From positions 310,001-374,000 of the forward strand of contig NZ_CVTD020000015.1 of NCBI RefSeq assembly GCF_002904165.1: DNA of 64,000 nucleotides, read 5' to 3'. This document shows, piece by piece, positions 61,287 through 64,000 of the stretch (position 1 is the stretch's first letter; each line of letters starts with the position of its first letter). The stretch comes from Herbinix hemicellulosilytica. Lineage in GTDB: Bacteria; Bacillota; Clostridia; Lachnospirales; Lachnospiraceae. A program made the translations under genes and the position numbers. The notes beneath the pieces were generated by a model, which was not told the DNA's origin, did no database searches, and saw only the letters and a program-made list of their open reading frames with translations.

Positions 61287-61312
61287 ATATCGGTATTTTA
61301 ATGATAATCTTA
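61287..61312 (-). promoter_or_regulatory. SigD-like promoter candidate 2 in the fliH-fliI gap
   Basis: The minus strand has TAAG, 14 nt, then ACCGATAT (61287-61294). This is 7 of 8 matches to the SigD -10 consensus GCCGATAT, and 3 of 4 to TAAA, with a spacer one base short. Confidence 0.35.
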
Positions 61313-61375
61313 GATTTAAACGATAACCTTTGCAGTTTAACTTAAGATAAACCGAAATATCCATGGTTATCGAAT

Positions 61376-61401
61376 ATATCGGCATATTATATTGTTTTCT
61401 A
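61376..61401 (-). promoter_or_regulatory. SigD-like promoter candidate 1 in the fliH-fliI gap
   Basis: Perfect GCCGATAT (61376-61383) on the minus strand, preceded at 14 nt by TAGA (61398-61401), which overlaps the fliH stop codon. SigD sites normally have TAAA at 15 nt, so the match is good but not complete. Confidence 0.45.
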
Positions 61402-62169
61402 AATACATGAAAGTAGTTTTAAATCATTTACCAAATTATTTAATTGAACATCCAGGCTGCAATCTATAACTTTATTTTCACTTTCAATCACACATTGATT
61501 TTTCATAAGATGTAAATCCTTTGATATCTGTATCTGGCAGCCTGTTATTTCTTCCAGATAATCTTTTTTCGATAGCAATAAATCATAATCTTCGCTGCTT
61601 ACCCGTATATTATAAGAATCTAAGTTGTCGTAAGCCCTAAGTCCTTTCTCAACCAGATAAAGAATGATATCGGTCTTGTCCTCTGTTAAAATACCGGTTA
61701 TTTTTGTTACAAGAGAAGCGACAAGCTCTGCTACATTTCCTTCTATTTGACTAAGCAGCATCTGATATTCCTTTTCTTGTCTTAACTTTTGCTCATTAAG
61801 CTCCTGTCTTAATTTTTCCGCTTCTTTGCCGGCTTTTTTTATTCCTTCGTCATAACCTTGTTTTGATGCTTGTTTGAAAGCTTCTTCCTTTATCCTTACA
61901 GCTTCCTGTTTTGCCTCTTCAAGTATTTCGGCCGCTTTTATCCGGGCATCTTCCAATATTTGTTCTGTTTCTTTTTTTATCTCTTCTTCGGTCTTTATCT
62001 GATCAACAACAACAGCCTGAAGGCCTTCTTCAAATTCTCCTTCATTCTGGACTTGGCTTATCTTATTTAATCTTTTTTCTTCTATTTCCGATACCTTATC
62101 CTTATAATCGATAAGAATCTTGCTGCCTGTCTTGTACTGGACCGAGTAAGCCTTAATAATATTAGACAA
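61399..62169 (-). CDS. fliH: Flagellar export regulator FliH
   Basis: FliH inhibits FliI and delivers it to the export gate. The 256-residue protein has a long Glu/Lys-rich helical region with Ala-rich heptads (about 65-145: LEDARIKAAEILEEAKQEAV) and a C-terminal FliI-binding domain (about 150-250). The N-terminal Trp motif is not obvious. It overlaps fliG by 8 nt. The start at 62169 is within the fliG 3' end. Confidence 0.9.
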   Translation of the reverse strand: MSNIIKAYSVQYKTGSKILIDYKDKVSEIEEKRLNKISQVQNEGEFEEGLQAVVVDQIKTEEEIKKETEQILEDARIKAAEILEEAKQEAVRIKEEAFKQASKQGYDEGIKKAGKEAEKLRQELNEQKLRQEKEYQMLLSQIEGNVAELVASLVTKITGILTEDKTDIILYLVEKGLRAYDNLDSYNIRVSSEDYDLLLSKKDYLEEITGCQIQISKDLHLMKNQCVIESENKVIDCSLDVQLNNLVNDLKLLSCI

Positions 62170-63178
62170 TTATCTCATCACCTCCGCCTCTGGATATGAT
62201 AATCTCAGAGGAATCCTCCAGCTTTCTGATAATGTTGACAATTCTCTGCTGAGCCTCTTCAACATCCTTCATGCGGACAGGTCCCATATATTCCATATCC
62301 TCTTTTATCATAGCAGCAAGTCTCTTAGACATATTGTTAAAGATAACATTCTGTACTTCTTCCGTAGCACCTTTAAGCGCAACAGCCAGTTCATTGTTAT
62401 CAACTTCTCTGAGAACTCTCTGAATCGATCTGTCATCCAGGCTAAGTATGTCTTCGAATACGAACATCTTCTTGCGGATTTCGTCAGCAAGCTCGGGATC
62501 TTCTATCTCTAAGGTTTCCATAATATGTTTCTCTGTACCGCGATCTACGGTATTTAAGATCTCTACGATAGCATCCACGCCACCGACGATTGTGTAATCC
62601 TGATTTACCAAGGATGCCAGTTTTCGCTCCAGTATCTTTTCCACTTCTTTGATGACATCCGGCGATGTCCTGTCCATAGTTGCAATACGCTTAGCCACAT
62701 CCGCCTGTTTATCCGGGGAAAGTCCCGATATAATAGCGGAAGCCTGAGAAGAAGGAAGGTATGACAAAATCAAAGCAATGGTCTGAGGATGTTCGTCCTG
62801 TATAAAGTTCAAAAGTTGTGTTGCATCTGCCTTGCGGACAAATTCGAAAGGCCGTACCTGTAAAGATGCTGTCAGCTTTCCTATTACTTCCCTGGCTTTT
62901 TCTGGTCCCAGGGCTTTCTCAAGAAGTTCTTTAGCATAAGAGATACCGCCCTCTGCAATATACTGCTGTGCAAGGCATATCTCGTAGAATTCATCCAATA
63001 CCATATCCTTTGTAGCAGCAGAGACACTGCGGGTATTGGCAATCTCCAGGGTCAGTGCTTCTATTTCATCTTCTCTCAGATGCTTAAAGATATTAGCTGA
63101 ACGCTCCGGTCCGAGAGTTATCAGCAATATTGCAGCTTTTTGTATTCCCGTAATTTCTTGTGCGCTTGCCTTTGCCAC
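62162..63178 (-). CDS. fliG: Flagellar motor switch protein FliG
   Basis: FliG is the torque-generating C-ring protein joined to FliF. The 338-residue protein has the N-terminal domain ITGIQKAAILLITLGPERSA, the middle EHPQTIALILSYLPSSQASAI, and the C-terminal charged torque helix (RSIQRVLREVDNNELAVALK). The start is GTG 63178, 8 nt after GGGAGGAG. It follows fliF by 15 nt. Confidence 0.97.
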   Translation of the reverse strand: MAKASAQEITGIQKAAILLITLGPERSANIFKHLREDEIEALTLEIANTRSVSAATKDMVLDEFYEICLAQQYIAEGGISYAKELLEKALGPEKAREVIGKLTASLQVRPFEFVRKADATQLLNFIQDEHPQTIALILSYLPSSQASAIISGLSPDKQADVAKRIATMDRTSPDVIKEVEKILERKLASLVNQDYTIVGGVDAIVEILNTVDRGTEKHIMETLEIEDPELADEIRKKMFVFEDILSLDDRSIQRVLREVDNNELAVALKGATEEVQNVIFNNMSKRLAAMIKEDMEYMGPVRMKDVEEAQQRIVNIIRKLEDSSEIIISRGGGDEIIV

Positions 63179-63193
63179 TTTACATACTCCTCC

Positions 63194-64000
63194 CTATTCC
63201 CAATCTTCGCTTAACCAGTTGCGAAGAAGCTGTGCAACCGCATCAGGTTTTTCATCAACAAATTTCTCTATCATCCTGCGTACTTCCGATGCATCTGAGA
63301 ACTCAATATCTTCAAGAGATTTTTGCTCTTTAGTTGTAGCCAAAAGCTCTTCTACGGATAATTCGGGTTCCAATTCTGTAACCTCCACAGGCTTCATAGC
63401 TTTAAATACTACGAAGAATACCATGGCCACAATCATAACCAGAAGTATAATCTGCAGGTAATCTGTCCAATCCCTGACTTTGATTTCCTTTGGAAGAAAT
63501 ACCGGTTGCTCTATTGCGGTTATTTGAATATTGTTTTCCGGTATTCCCGTTGCCATGGACACCATTGCAACAATATCGGGATCGACTTCAAGCTTGGTTC
63601 CGTCACTGTTAGCCCTTACATATTCCTCAAATGTCATATTTTCCAAAGAACCGTTTTGCTCCAATTCTTCTTCTGTAATTGTTATAATCTTGCGAAGGAG
63701 AATGCTTACGGAAGATTCCTCCGATTTTATAGCACCTACTTCATACTCTGTATTGGTAACCCTTTCATTGGGCAGGTAATCAAATTCTTCTATCTTTACA
63801 CTTCCACTGGTACTTGATCCGTCTTCAATCATATAATCCGTTTCGTCGTTTGATGAAGTACCGGGAATACCTCCTCCCTGTACTCCGACATTCTCAGAAT
63901 TATATGTATAGCTGTGGCTGTATAAACCCTGGTCCTGCCCTTCTGCGGGAATATATTCCGTGTATAATTCCGATACTTTCTTAAAATCCAATACTAAATT
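63194..64000 (-). CDS. fliF: MS-ring protein FliF, C-terminal part (5' end cut by window)
   Basis: FliF forms the MS ring in the membrane. The C-terminal 268 or so codons are present and the frame runs open to base 64000, so the N-terminus and first membrane segment lie outside. Visible parts are the end of the periplasmic region (NTEYEVGAIKSEESSVSILL), a membrane segment (YLQIILLVMIVAMVFFVVFK), and the cytoplasmic FliG-binding tail ending KPDAVAQLLRNWLSED. Apparent start codons near 63991 are internal. Confidence 0.95.
   Translation of the reverse strand, partial: NLVLDFKKVSELYTEYIPAEGQDQGLYSHSYTYNSENVGVQGGGIPGTSSNDETDYMIEDGSSTSGSVKIEEFDYLPNERVTNTEYEVGAIKSEESSVSILLRKIITITEEELEQNGSLENMTFEEYVRANSDGTKLEVDPDIVAMVSMATGIPENNIQITAIEQPVFLPKEIKVRDWTDYLQIILLVMIVAMVFFVVFKAMKPVEVTELEPELSVEELLATTKEQKSLEDIEFSDASEVRRMIEKFVDEKPDAVAQLLRNWLSEDWE

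Overview
The window is AT-rich DNA from a motile, low-GC Gram-positive bacterium, most likely a Clostridia member (Lachnospiraceae-like). The evidence is the fused fla/che operon with fliY, cheC, cheD and sigD, followed by rpsB-tsf and then pyrH-frr-uppS-cdsA-dxr-rseP-ispG-polC. That order is known from Bacillus and Clostridia, and polC is the Gram-positive replicative polymerase. Nearly every gene is on the minus strand, so transcription runs from high to low coordinates. Species assignment is inference.

From right to left: 64000-45548 holds basal-body, export and motor genes (fliF, fliG, fliH, fliI, fliJ, a MotE/YlxF-like gene, fliK, flgD, a TIGR02530-type gene, flgE, flbD/swrD, motA, motB, fliL, fliM, fliY, cheY, fliO, fliP, fliQ, fliR, flhB). 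After a 399-bp AT-rich gap with a possible promoter, 45148-30836 holds flhA, flhF, flhG, a PilZ brake protein, cheB, cheA, cheW, cheC, cheD, a small membrane protein, sigD, fapA and three poorly known genes. A sigma-A-type promoter inside the last of these starts rpsB-tsf.

Between tsf and pyrH lie a DUF2726 membrane protein that appears to start at AUA, cutA, a polysaccharide deacetylase and a bactofilin. The essential block pyrH-frr-uppS-cdsA-dxr-rseP-ispG-polC then covers RNA precursors, ribosome recycling, isoprenoid and phospholipid synthesis, a site-2 protease and replication. PolC carries an unusual Asn/Gly/Asp-rich insert of about 125 residues.

The left part (13046-1) is accessory: tRNA-Glu(CTC), a plus-strand pair (MGDG-synthase-like glycosyltransferase and divergent PlsY-like protein), purC, a REP-associated tyrosine transposase (RAYT), a VanRS-like two-component pair, a nitroreductase, and a cell-surface polysaccharide cluster (rfbA, rfbC, rfbB, cpsB-like phosphatase, zinc-ribbon protein, truncated capD/flaA1-like dehydratase).

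The most unusual pattern is a dispersed palindromic repeat with ends reading GGTGTCAGG(C/T)AC on the minus strand. Full or half copies flank the RAYT and sit 0-8 nt after the 3' ends of at least six genes (histidine kinase, RAYT, purC, tRNA-Glu, polC, tsf). One copy forms the C-terminal codons of the DUF2726 gene. Another supplies a -35 hexamer in front of the nitroreductase gene. I read these as REP-like elements probably mobilised by the local RAYT. I found no CRISPR array, prophage or conventional insertion sequence.
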